The notes under the pieces: generated by a model
The model's input: only the letters and a program-made list of their open reading frames with translations
What the model was told of the DNA's origin: nothing
The model's database searches: none
Shown: positions 1 through 7,904 of the stretch, piece by piece
Position numbering within the stretch: position 1 is the first letter of the stretch
Layout of the letters: each line of letters begins with the position of its first letter
Translations under genes and position numbers: made by a program
Assembly (NCBI GenBank): GCA_009885105.1
Contig: VFLI01000091.1
Location: forward strand, 1 to 35,717
DNA length: 35,717 nucleotides
Reading direction: 5' to 3'
From: Spirochaetia bacterium
GTDB lineage: Bacteria > Spirochaetota > Leptospiria > Leptospirales > Leptonemataceae

Positions 1-162
1 AGGAGATGGAAACCAGAGTCCTTTACAGGATTCCAGGCGCCTTCTCCTGACCCTGCTTCGAGATTTCCAGCATTTTTCTGATTGACGGATTTTCGTCGAT
101 CTGCCTGAGATAGCAGTATTTTATTAGAAAACCAAAGTTATTCCTATGAGTAACCAGTTAGA
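1..162. other. Region upstream of the giant STAND gene, possible 3' tail of a preceding gene
   Basis: No complete gene is visible here. Plus-strand frame 2 is open from the window edge to a TGA at 83-85 and reads like an ordinary helical C-terminus ending LLRDFQHFSD, so it may be the end of a gene lying to the left. A competing frame is also open to 79-81, so this is weak. A six-codon ORF at 147-167 overlaps the start of the next gene and is probably meaningless. No clear promoter was recognised. Confidence 0.2.
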
Positions 163-3100
163 ATGATAGAACTGGAAATTGCCCCCGATGGACCGGTTTC
201 CTTCCCCGAGGGAATTGTTGCGGACTCCGATGAGATTGTCCAATTTCGTGAAGGCCTTTTTGCGTTTTGCAAATCTGTTTTTGATCTCGAAAGGCGGGAC
301 ATCAAGAATTTAGCCCTTCGCTTTTTTAGCGAAGGGCTCACCAGTGCCTGGGTTTTTCGCCTACAGATAAACCTTAAGCGACCGGCTGGTTCTTCTCCAG
401 TTCGCGTCCTGAAATATGACTCTCGCGAAAATGTTACGAGGGAATTGCGAAACTACAAGGAAACCGGGTTCAAGCTTCGAGAGAAGCTATTTCCGATCAT
501 GGAAACCCAGATCCATCCTTGCGGTCCCAAAAAAGCTTTCTTGGTCATGAGCTCAATCATAGATTCATACAACGCCAGGACATCGTACAACCTGATTCAA
601 TACGTCATTGATCGGCATGAACTCAGTGATGATTTCCTGGATCACTGGGCTCAATTACTTCTTGATGCACTTGCTCGCGTCGTGATAGGAATGGAAGAAT
701 CGTTCTATTCTGGGTACGTCGCGATCACGGAGGGTAATCAGGGAACAAATACAATCAACGATTTGTTCCGATTGAAAGTGTCCAAACTGGCACTTAATCC
801 ACACCATCGTGAAGAATACGACCGTTGTGCTACTCAAGTCATAACGATGCAGCTTCCACAATATGAGGACTTTATGATTTTCGGTTTCGCCCGGGATGAG
901 CCAGCACTGATTGCTCGTCACGCAATCCACAATGATTTCAACGCCTGCAACACGCTGCTGGCTTTATCAGACCGCTCCGAATTTTCCGGTGTCCGCGTTG
1001 ACCCCATGGTCATCGATTTTTTCGACGTTGCCTACAGTCAATCGAACGCATGGTCGCCGAAGGGATGGACACCCTATTATTACGATGCAGCTCGCCTCGA
1101 ATGCGAGATTCTTATCCGTTACTTTTATCACCTCGCCGCGCGCCACGAAATCAGTGTCACATCGCTAATTCCAACCATTCTCGAAGTTCTTGCTGCCCTC
1201 AACCATGCGAGTTTTCAAGTTTTTGAAGATCAGTCGGGCCTTCGCGCCGGAGAACTAAACTTCATTTATAAAATTGTCTATTACTTACGTCGATCGAGGT
1301 TCGAACCGGGTAGAGCCAAGAATGCAGGAAAGCTGCCAACGAGTCATTTTCTGAACTACTGCGCGTCCGCTATGACGTTTTCGTTCTTCTACTTAAAGTT
1401 TGAAAGGGAAGAGAATATTTCTGCCAAGAAGATCCTGGCTTTAGCTATTGCCGGGTTCTATAGGAGTTTCCTCAACAAACCTGCTCTGTCCACACCCACT
1501 GGATACGACGTTCCACGAGTGGATCAAATTGGATTGCGTGGCTTCATGCTTTCAAACGGGCACATGCTTGAAACATACGTTCCGCCGGTTCAATCGTTGA
1601 GCCGAATCTCAAAATCGCTCTCAGCTGGCCAGCCCCATATATTTGTTGAGTGTCCCCCGGGCAGTGGGAAGACGGCCCTCGTCCTCTACCTCTCCCAAGT
1701 TCTAAACTTGGAGCGACATGATGATGCAATTCCTCTTACTCATTTCTTATCAATTCCGGTGTTTCTTCAACGCGGTGGAGCTATTCGACCGGTAGAGCGG
1801 AGCGCAGAATTCCCGCTTGATTATATCCTGAGACGCATCGCTAACTTTCTTCCCGAACTCTTGCCCTTGCCAAAGGAGCAGTCTGATCCGGCAGGTTTTG
1901 TTCCTTTCTTGGCTCGTGCGTCGGTGGCCCTGATTCAACGTGATCTGCATTTACTGATAATGTTCGATTCCATCTCCAGTGCATCGGATTTTCCAGATTT
2001 GATTCCGGCACGGTTACCTCCACGTGTCCACATTCTTTTTACTGAAAGACCAGCGTGCGAACCGGTTTCCCGTATGATTCGAAAAAAAGGACTGCAGCCT
2101 GTATCGATAGTTTTGGAGCCCCTGAACGCCGCGGCTACAAGTGCGATGATCGAGGGATCGGGCATCCATGTTACGGAGTTAGATGCGCAACGGATTCATG
2201 AGAAGAGTTGCGGGTTGCCGCTCTACATCGTTGGACTTATTCAAATGAGAAAAGATGGGGCGTCGGACTCTCAGAACGATCTGCCTGAGAATGTGTCTGA
2301 TCTATATTCCGACCTGCTCAGGGAAATAATCAAAAGTGATAGAAACGAGGAAACCGTACGCTTGCTGGCCACTTTATCACTCTCAGCCGGCCCGCTGAGC
2401 GCCGATCAGCTCGCCGCGATCTGCGGGGAAACTGGGCCAGTCGCTCGTCTGCAAGTCATTGAAAGGCTAAAATTGTTCAGAGGATTTGTCGTAAGCCACA
2501 ACTCCCTGAATCTGGAAATCTTTCATTCAACTCTAGGGGAATACCTCACAGAAAATCTTGATGTTGCATTTATGCAGTCTGTTCGAGAGCAATTTGTCGC
2601 CTATTTTAAAGAACTCGGGCGCTTCGCCCCGAACTCCCCTGATGCAAATTACGCCCTGAAGTATTTCGGAATCCAACTCTGGAATTGGGAACGAGACGCG
2701 GAAATCGTGGATCTTGTTACCGTGGTCTTCTCTTCAGAAAGTCATACAAATCACTTTCCGTTTCTTGAGAATCTCCTGTTGGGTATCGCAAGACGATCGA
2801 CGGATAAATCCGCGCAGGCCCGGCTCCAGGGAATCATGGAGCAGTTCACACATCGACACGCGATAAGAGAAGAGCAACTAATTGGCGCAGAGGCGGCCCT
2901 CAGAGAGTTGTTGCAGCGGCTGGAGGGAGGGGGAAATCTGAGTGCCGCCTACATTGTTGCGATCGCAAAGCTGCCGATTCAAAGAGCCATTACACCCACA
3001 TCCCCCAGGAACTGTCGTAACGTTTTTGCATTGATGGGGTATTGCGGTGCCCTGGCCGCGCGAATGGGCAAGTTGGATGCGGCGAGGGCACATTTCATCG

Positions 3101-5547
3101 CTGCGTGCCAGAGATCCGATCCGGTCATCGATTTTGAGCAATTACCGGGCCCAGATCGCGAACTCGCAGCCGCTCATGAAGCGTTTGGGGATCTCGAGCT
3201 GAAGGCCAATAACCTGCGCGAAGCTCACATTCACTATAGTATTTCTGTCGACGTTAGACTCAGGTTGCTGGCGTTGTTCCCCCACGATGCGTTGTTTCAT
3301 CTGGATTTGAGCTCCGCAATGGATTCACTTGGAAATCTGGCGAGCCACTATGGCAATTCTGAGGCCGCGCTGGGGTGGTACGAGTGGAGCCTTGATATCC
3401 TTACCGATTTGTCGGAAACATACAGCGAGCAGACTCGTCTGCGCGACAGTCTGAGTCTTGACTTTTCTGATGTCAGCCAGGTCGCACTCAAATTGAAAGC
3501 TCGAATTATTCGTTCCCTCACGTTGGCTCACGTGCGTCTGGGTACTCTTCAAGGGCAAAGGGAAAACCTTCCTTCCTCCCGTTACCATCTCTCGAAGGCA
3601 CGTGAAATTTCAGAGTCCGTCCCGGATTCGCATGATCCCACTGAACTTGAGGCCGACACCGCGGCCATTTGCATACAATTTGGTGATCTTGAGGTTCGGT
3701 CTTTCGCTCACGAAAAAGCTGCCCAAGAGATTGATCGCGGGTTATCAATACTGGAAGACCTGACGAAGCGGTTCCCTGACGAGGTAAAGTTTCGAAAGAA
3801 CTATTTGATCGCCGCCAAGGAAATCGCGGATCTATTTTTGAAGCTCATCCGGCTTGAGGATGCCACGCACCTTCTCGCGAAGGGAATCCGTGCATGCGAG
3901 GACGGATCAAACCGGTACCCGGATGATACTTTTTTCGGAAATCAATTGGCGGACCTCTTCCTACGCCAGGCAAAGATTGAAACTCACTTTAATCGCATCC
4001 CCCTGGCTCGTGACTTTATGGGAAAAGCGCTAGACATCCAATCGCGCCTCGCATCCGAGAATCGCGAACAACCGCTCTTTTCATCGAGTCTTGGGAAATC
4101 CCTCCAATCGATTGCAATCACAGAGTTTAGCTTTGGCAATTTGTCCGAGGCGCGCGATTTATTACACCAATCGCAGTTAGTGTTTGCGGAACTGGTTCAG
4201 GACTTTCCTGATCGTCCATTATTCCGGAAGTCCCTGGCCGAATCCCTCCAGGTGCTGGGGAACCTCGAATTTGATGTCGGGAATCCCGACGCGGGTCGCC
4301 CAGTTCTTGCATCTTCAATGGATATCTTCAAAACTCTTCACAATGAGTTCCCTGATCGTCGTGAGTTTAGAGACGCACTTTCAGGGTCGCACAAGATCAT
4401 CGCGGAGCGATCCCTTGCGCGTGACGACGCAATCAGAGAACTCAAGTTGGCTCTCAAACTTGACGAGGAAACGCTTCGACGCGACCCGAATGATCCCGTC
4501 GCTCTCCATGAGGTGGCGCGATTATGCGGCCGATTAGGCGCATTCGAAAAGTCGCAGAATGCTTCTGAGTCACGTGGGTTCCATGAGCGAGCCGTATCCA
4601 TTTGCGAGAGACTCGTCCGCGAATACCCGGCACGTCCAGAAATGAAGGAAGCGCTTGCAAGGTCGCTTCTGGAGTTTGGACTGACTTTGAAAAAGAATAA
4701 TCCTCCCGAATCGCAGACGTTACTCAGAAACGCAGAAACCTTGTTTCACGAGCTGACTGTGGCCTATCCGGCCGCGTTTCAGTTTTGCTTCGGCCTTGCG
4801 ACGACTGAGGGCGCGTTAGGTGACTGCGAGGCTGCTCTCGGAGACCATCCCTTGGCAAGAGTTCATTTTTCTCGCGCACTCAGTGCCTTTCGAAACCTCA
4901 TTGACCAGTACCCCGACATGCCGGTGTACCGTTCGGGCTCCGCATGGATTCTCGGAGATTGGGGCAGGGTCGAAAAACAAGCCCTGGATTTTCGCAGAGC
5001 GGCTGAATTGTTTGCGCAAGCTCTCGATATGGCTAATGTCCTGCGGAAGAAAGAACCGACCAATCCTTCACAGCGTCAACTCGGCACGGAGTTACTTGAT
5101 GACTTAACTAAATTGGCAGATGAGCAATACATGTCGCTTCCCAGCCGCCCCCTCCTGCTGTTGGTTCTTATCTTTCGGCGTCGCGCAATGCGGTTGCGGC
5201 TTGAACTCGCTGAAGGCATCATCCACCCCTGTTTGCAAAATTGGATCGAGGAAGTCAAGTTTGCCCCGACCGCGGAGAACATTCTGCAATTTCTGCTCAT
5301 AGCCGCCAAGTTTAGCGAGGTCCAGAGCCTCCTCTGGAAACCGGAGGAGGCCCATAAAACACTCGAGACCGCCGATCGCATTCTCATGACGGTTCTTGAT
5401 CACCTCGGGTCGGTCTCCAGGATGCAACAGGTGTTACGTAGAATTTACGGAAATTTGGCTAAATTTGCATTTATGCGGGGGGAGCGAGAGATGGCACGCG
5501 TATATAAGGGAAGGTTGATATCTCTACTCGGTTCGGGGGACACCTGA
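163..5547 (+). CDS. Giant kinase-like / STAND NTPase / TPR-array protein
   Basis: The protein has 1,794 residues; ATG 163 is the first start after an in-frame stop at 148. Residues ~50-290 carry the marks of an APH/choline-kinase-type fold: a glycine-loop-like GLTSAWVF at 58, a VLK lysine (K84), an RE glutamate (E94), a catalytic-loop-like H256-N-D258 with N263, and a metal-site-like IDF at D285. An uncharacterised helical linker follows. The STAND/NACHT-like NTPase spans ~480-700: Walker A CPPGSGKT (497-504, with Cys for the first Gly), Walker B ending at D602, sensor FTER around 626-629, and a GLPL motif at 684-687. A winged-helix-like stretch comes next. From ~1038 a TPR-like array repeats every 47-48 residues around [FY]P-D-x-P (1202, 1250, ~1299, 1346, 1394, ~1440, 1488, 1535, 1583). 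STAND proteins oligomerise on ligand sensing. A role in signalling or phage defence is inference, and the kinase activity is unproven. Confidence 0.85.
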   Translation: MIELEIAPDGPVSFPEGIVADSDEIVQFREGLFAFCKSVFDLERRDIKNLALRFFSEGLTSAWVFRLQINLKRPAGSSPVRVLKYDSRENVTRELRNYKETGFKLREKLFPIMETQIHPCGPKKAFLVMSSIIDSYNARTSYNLIQYVIDRHELSDDFLDHWAQLLLDALARVVIGMEESFYSGYVAITEGNQGTNTINDLFRLKVSKLALNPHHREEYDRCATQVITMQLPQYEDFMIFGFARDEPALIARHAIHNDFNACNTLLALSDRSEFSGVRVDPMVIDFFDVAYSQSNAWSPKGWTPYYYDAARLECEILIRYFYHLAARHEISVTSLIPTILEVLAALNHASFQVFEDQSGLRAGELNFIYKIVYYLRRSRFEPGRAKNAGKLPTSHFLNYCASAMTFSFFYLKFEREENISAKKILALAIAGFYRSFLNKPALSTPTGYDVPRVDQIGLRGFMLSNGHMLETYVPPVQSLSRISKSLSAGQPHIFVECPPGSGKTALVLYLSQVLNLERHDDAIPLTHFLSIPVFLQRGGAIRPVERSAEFPLDYILRRIANFLPELLPLPKEQSDPAGFVPFLARASVALIQRDLHLLIMFDSISSASDFPDLIPARLPPRVHILFTERPACEPVSRMIRKKGLQPVSIVLEPLNAAATSAMIEGSGIHVTELDAQRIHEKSCGLPLYIVGLIQMRKDGASDSQNDLPENVSDLYSDLLREIIKSDRNEETVRLLATLSLSAGPLSADQLAAICGETGPVARLQVIERLKLFRGFVVSHNSLNLEIFHSTLGEYLTENLDVAFMQSVREQFVAYFKELGRFAPNSPDANYALKYFGIQLWNWERDAEIVDLVTVVFSSESHTNHFPFLENLLLGIARRSTDKSAQARLQGIMEQFTHRHAIREEQLIGAEAALRELLQRLEGGGNLSAAYIVAIAKLPIQRAITPTSPRNCRNVFALMGYCGALAARMGKLDAARAHFIAACQRSDPVIDFEQLPGPDRELAAAHEAFGDLELKANNLREAHIHYSISVDVRLRLLALFPHDALFHLDLSSAMDSLGNLASHYGNSEAALGWYEWSLDILTDLSETYSEQTRLRDSLSLDFSDVSQVALKLKARIIRSLTLAHVRLGTLQGQRENLPSSRYHLSKAREISESVPDSHDPTELEADTAAICIQFGDLEVRSFAHEKAAQEIDRGLSILEDLTKRFPDEVKFRKNYLIAAKEIADLFLKLIRLEDATHLLAKGIRACEDGSNRYPDDTFFGNQLADLFLRQAKIETHFNRIPLARDFMGKALDIQSRLASENREQPLFSSSLGKSLQSIAITEFSFGNLSEARDLLHQSQLVFAELVQDFPDRPLFRKSLAESLQVLGNLEFDVGNPDAGRPVLASSMDIFKTLHNEFPDRREFRDALSGSHKIIAERSLARDDAIRELKLALKLDEETLRRDPNDPVALHEVARLCGRLGAFEKSQNASESRGFHERAVSICERLVREYPARPEMKEALARSLLEFGLTLKKNNPPESQTLLRNAETLFHELTVAYPAAFQFCFGLATTEGALGDCEAALGDHPLARVHFSRALSAFRNLIDQYPDMPVYRSGSAWILGDWGRVEKQALDFRRAAELFAQALDMANVLRKKEPTNPSQRQLGTELLDDLTKLADEQYMSLPSRPLLLLVLIFRRRAMRLRLELAEGIIHPCLQNWIEEVKFAPTAENILQFLLIAAKFSEVQSLLWKPEEAHKTLETADRILMTVLDHLGSVSRMQQVLRRIYGNLAKFAFMRGEREMARVYKGRLISLLGSGDT

Positions 5548-5567
5548 GTGCTCAAAAGCCGCGCCCG

Positions 5568-5876
5568 TTGAAGTCCATACCAGCCCCAATCAAAGACTTC
5601 AATATTGAAATTGAGACGGCACAGGGCACTGAAGAGGTCCTTTCGCCGCATAACGTTCCTGGGTCAGGTGAAATGCGCTGCGTCTCACAATTTGTGGTCC
5701 AATCCGTTCGATTTGATATGAGTGTTCAACCTGGCTGGAAGATCGAAGTTAGCGTCGATCGAGTATTTTCGATGGTGGCTCTTGAAAATTTCAAAGTACA
5801 TTCTGCCGTTCGACGCATCCCCCTGTTTGAAAATTTAAGCCCCTTCTGGCCCGGAAGTGGTGCCTGCTCGCATTGA
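5568..5876 (+). CDS. Small hypothetical protein, 3' end cut by the insertion element
   Basis: This is a 102-codon reading frame beginning 21 bases after the STAND stop. The best available start is TTG 5568; the frame is open back to 5508 but offers only a CTG before it, and no good Shine-Dalgarno is visible. The middle of the product is strand-rich, with alternating hydrophobic residues (VRFDMSV, WKIEVSVDRVF), and no family was recognised. The TGA stop at 5874-5876 coincides with the first bases of the inferred left end of the insertion element. The natural C-terminus may therefore be lost. If real, it would be co-transcribed with the giant gene and could be its partner, but this is inference. 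Confidence 0.4.
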   Translation: MKSIPAPIKDFNIEIETAQGTEEVLSPHNVPGSGEMRCVSQFVVQSVRFDMSVQPGWKIEVSVDRVFSMVALENFKVHSAVRRIPLFENLSPFWPGSGACSH

Positions 5877-5931
5877 TTCAAAAAAAAAGTAATCAAAAAG
5901 GAATTCAATTCCTCAGTGAAAATGTAATCCA
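5874..5931. repeat. Left end of the insertion element, two GATTAC boxes in inverted orientation
   Basis: GTAATC occurs at 5889-5894 and 5924-5929; on the opposite strand these read GATTAC. The inner box continues ATTTTCACTGAGGAAT and matches the inner box of the right end nearly base for base. The outer box is followed by a T-run and TGAATCA. Two spaced boxes per end suggest subterminal transposase binding sites. Confidence 0.6.
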
Positions 5932-6007
5932 ATTTTTCATCCGCTTTAAGTATTCGTAAAGCAAAAATTTTTAAAACAGGCCAAGAAAAGAGTCGCCCAC
6001 TATCGCT

Positions 6008-6025
6008 TGTCCGATATTTCGGACA
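6008..6025. promoter_or_regulatory. Inverted repeat TGTCCGA-TATT-TCGGACA, candidate operator of the XRE gene
   Basis: The 7-base arms are perfectly complementary and separated by 4 bases. The site lies 4 bases before the GTG start of the XRE gene, where bound protein would block transcription or ribosome access. The same arms and spacing recur just after the gene (6259-6276), which makes a specific protein-binding site likelier than chance. Autorepression by the XRE protein is inferred. Confidence 0.6.
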
Positions 6026-6029
6026 GGGC

Positions 6030-6242
6030 GTGAACAAGAACAAGGCAGAACTGACAGAAGCGGTAATCAAGGGGATCCGCAGCTCTGGGATGACCATGAG
6101 AGAACTGACGAGAGGGGCCGGTGTCTCAAAAACGCATATCAATGACATAATGCGCGGCAGGGCTGTCGCGAGCTTCGATACGCTTTTCATTCTGGCCGAT
6201 TATTTCAATTTGGAATACAGGATTGAGAACAAAAAGCATTGA
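6030..6242 (+). CDS. XRE-family helix-turn-helix regulator (passenger of the insertion element)
   Basis: This is a 70-residue protein consisting of a single HTH_3-type domain. The motif runs from about residue 22 (MTMRELTRGAGVSKTHIND) through SFDTLFILADYFNLE. GTG 6030 is the first usable start. The protein is too short for a sensor or dimerisation domain beyond the HTH, typical of small autoregulatory repressors or antitoxins. It sits inside the inferred element borders, convergent with the transposase, and is bracketed by two copies of one palindrome. Controlling its own promoter and possibly transposase expression is inference. It could instead be a solitary antitoxin-like gene captured by the element. 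Confidence 0.8.
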   Translation: MNKNKAELTEAVIKGIRSSGMTMRELTRGAGVSKTHINDIMRGRAVASFDTLFILADYFNLEYRIENKKH

Positions 6243-6253
6243 TAGAATAAATG

Positions 6254-6281
6254 CCGGCTGTCCGATTTTTCGGACAGCCGG
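6254..6281. terminator. Perfect 12-base hairpin between the XRE gene and the transposase, sharing the operator core
   Basis: CCGGCTGTCCGA is followed by TTTT and its exact complement TCGGACAGCCGG. The hairpin lies 12 bases after the XRE stop and 37 bases beyond the 3' end of the convergent transposase gene, so it could end transcripts from both sides. There is no long U-run. The inner TGTCCGA-N4-TCGGACA equals the candidate operator at 6008-6025, so a second repressor site is as plausible as a terminator. Confidence 0.55.
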
Positions 6282-6317
6282 GGGGATCCTCAGAATTCTT
6301 TTTGATTCTCTGAATCT

Positions 6318-7640
6318 CTATTCTCGTTTGTCCCAGACCGTCGCGGCGGCCCTGCGCATCTCCTCCATGCGTTGCCGTTCCAGAAAGGGATTGGGGCTGT
6401 CGGGCTGGAGGTTCCTGCGCCAGCGCGGCGTTGTATGCTTCGTTTCTTTCTGTCGTCTGACCTTGACACGTTTGTTGGGCGCCCGGATCGGCGCGGCCAA
6501 CCGGATCAAACGCTTCCGGCAGTCGTTGATTTTTCGCTTGAGTTCGCGCGGGTTCAGAGCTCTGTATATTTTTCGCATAGATTTTTTCACGGAGACGGCG
6601 ATATCGCCGCGTTCCAGCAGACGCTGGTACGGTGTCCGCGGAAGATCGTATTTCTTGATCGCCTTCGCGCCGATGCGGTGCTTTTCGACGAGCATCATAA
6701 TGGGCTGAAAATAATTCACATAAAGATTTAGATATTCGTAGAGTTCCTTTAGAATTCCAGCGTGTTCCGGCCGGTCATAGCGCAAATAGCCTGTATTTCG
6801 GCGTGTTATGCTGTAGTTTTTCTGCTCGACCCGGGCGCAGTCATTTTTCTTGTAGGGGCGGCCTCTTGTGAATTCAACCGCGTTTTTTTCCGCGAAACGA
6901 ATCACCGTCTTGTTGATGAATTCGCCGCCGTTGTCGCTGTGCATTCCCCGGAGAGGAAAGGGGAAACCATTTCGCATGGCGAAGAGGCCTTTGAGCATCT
7001 GAAACTCGGTCTTGTCCCGTACCAGATTGCACAGAGTCCAGCCGGAGCAGACGTCTGTTGATGTGAGCGTGTGCATGAAACCGCCGAAGACGTTGCCGCC
7101 GTTATGAGCGACAAGGTCCATCTGCGCGAACCCAGGCGGCGTGTCGGTCCATTCGCCGAATGTCTTGATCGGAATGCGGTCGATGATATATTTACCGGAT
7201 TTCGTCATTGATGCGCCCCGGCGGCCGAGTTTTTTTCGCGCCGGTCCGAGCAAACGTTCTACGGTAGATGCGCTGATTTTCATCAGATTCTTTTTCGTGT
7301 CACTGTCAATTTTGATTTCTTTGAAATGCTCAAGTCTCGCAACCATTTCGGGAAAAGCCGCCACAAGGCGCTTGCTGCAGATGTAGTCGAGAATTTCCCA
7401 GATTTCTTCCACAGCCTTGCGGACCGCATCATCGTATTTGATCGTCCGGCCGGACGGTTTTGATTTCTTTTTCTTCGCGGCCGGGTCGCCACTCAGAAGT
7501 CTGGAGGAGTAATTTCTGTTCAGTCCCGAATGCGATGTGAATTCATCAAGTATCGTTCTTTTTTGTGATTTTGTGGCCAGTCTGTATTTCTTTGCGAACA
7601 GCCGGGCGAGAGTCTGTCTTTCCATCAGTGTAAGCTCCAT
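6318..7640 (-). CDS. DDE/rve integrase-core transposase (ISNCY/ISDol1-like)
   Basis: This is a 440-residue transposase with an RNase-H-fold integrase core. The N-terminus (MERQTLARLFAKKYRLA, then a helix-turn-helix-like EFTSHSGLNRNYSSRLL) is the DNA-binding part. The catalytic triad is visible as the Asp in FAQMDLVAHNGG, the Asp in MHSDNGGEFIN and the Glu in CARVEQKNYS. The downstream PYKKND and YDLPRTPYQRLL stretches fit a group usually filed under ISNCY/ISDol1, but the exact family is recalled, not searched. ATG 7640 has a GGAGG only one base away. The ATG five codons later (7625) has GGAG at a better distance and may be the true start. The gene appears intact. Confidence 0.88.
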   Translation of the reverse strand: MELTLMERQTLARLFAKKYRLATKSQKRTILDEFTSHSGLNRNYSSRLLSGDPAAKKKKSKPSGRTIKYDDAVRKAVEEIWEILDYICSKRLVAAFPEMVARLEHFKEIKIDSDTKKNLMKISASTVERLLGPARKKLGRRGASMTKSGKYIIDRIPIKTFGEWTDTPPGFAQMDLVAHNGGNVFGGFMHTLTSTDVCSGWTLCNLVRDKTEFQMLKGLFAMRNGFPFPLRGMHSDNGGEFINKTVIRFAEKNAVEFTRGRPYKKNDCARVEQKNYSITRRNTGYLRYDRPEHAGILKELYEYLNLYVNYFQPIMMLVEKHRIGAKAIKKYDLPRTPYQRLLERGDIAVSVKKSMRKIYRALNPRELKRKINDCRKRLIRLAAPIRAPNKRVKVRRQKETKHTTPRWRRNLQPDSPNPFLERQRMEEMRRAAATVWDKRE

Positions 7641-7683
7641 ACCTCCGGAAAACCCCTGAGGGACTCAGCCGGAGAGTTATTTT

Positions 7684-7741
7684 GATTACATTTTATTCTG
7701 AGGAATCAGATGGTGTTTCGATTACATTTCATTCTGAAGCA
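7684..7741. repeat. Right end of the insertion element, two 22-base direct copies
   Basis: GATTACATTTTATTCTGAGGAA (7684-7705) recurs at 7720-7741 with three mismatches. The inner copy pairs as an inverted repeat with the left end near 5909-5929. The outer copy ends in GCA, the presumed element tip. The 163 bases from 7742 to the next gene hold no gene that I can see. Confidence 0.6.
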
Positions 7742-7904
7742 ACATGCAGAATCCGATAATGTACCTTATGTTCCGTCCTGAGCAAGCTGTCGTTTGAGAA
7801 TATCACCACATCATTTACACTCTGTACTCAGTAATTTGCGAATGATCGCCCAGGAAACGACGAATTTTATTCTGTAGATGATTTATCCTGATTAATTGAC
7901 AGCA

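Larger units (their letters stand above)
5874..7741. mobile_element. Insertion element with complex ends, a DDE transposase and an XRE passenger gene
   Basis: The two ends, read outwards, both contain GATTACATTTT followed a few bases later by CTGAGGAAT, then a second GATTAC 35 (left) or 36 (right) bases further out, and finally TGAATCA (left) or TGAAGCA (right). The outer bases give the TG...CA form common to rve-type elements. The inferred size is 1,868 bp and encloses the XRE gene (plus strand) and the transposase (minus strand), convergently arranged. No convincing target-site duplication was found beside the ends, so the exact borders are uncertain by several bases. An extra ATTTTATTCTG lies outside the right end near 7865-7875. 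Confidence 0.65.

Noticed and set aside
6223..6708. 161-codon plus-strand frame after the XRE gene
   Set aside because: It overlaps the transposase on the other strand and is Arg/Ser/Phe-rich without any domain; the transposase is the real gene.
7684..7741. CRISPR-like repeats at the right end of the element
   Set aside because: There are only two copies, imperfect, and they match the inverted boxes at the other end of the element.
7742..7770. Target-site duplication next to the element
   Set aside because: Only CAT is shared with the left flank, which is no better than chance.
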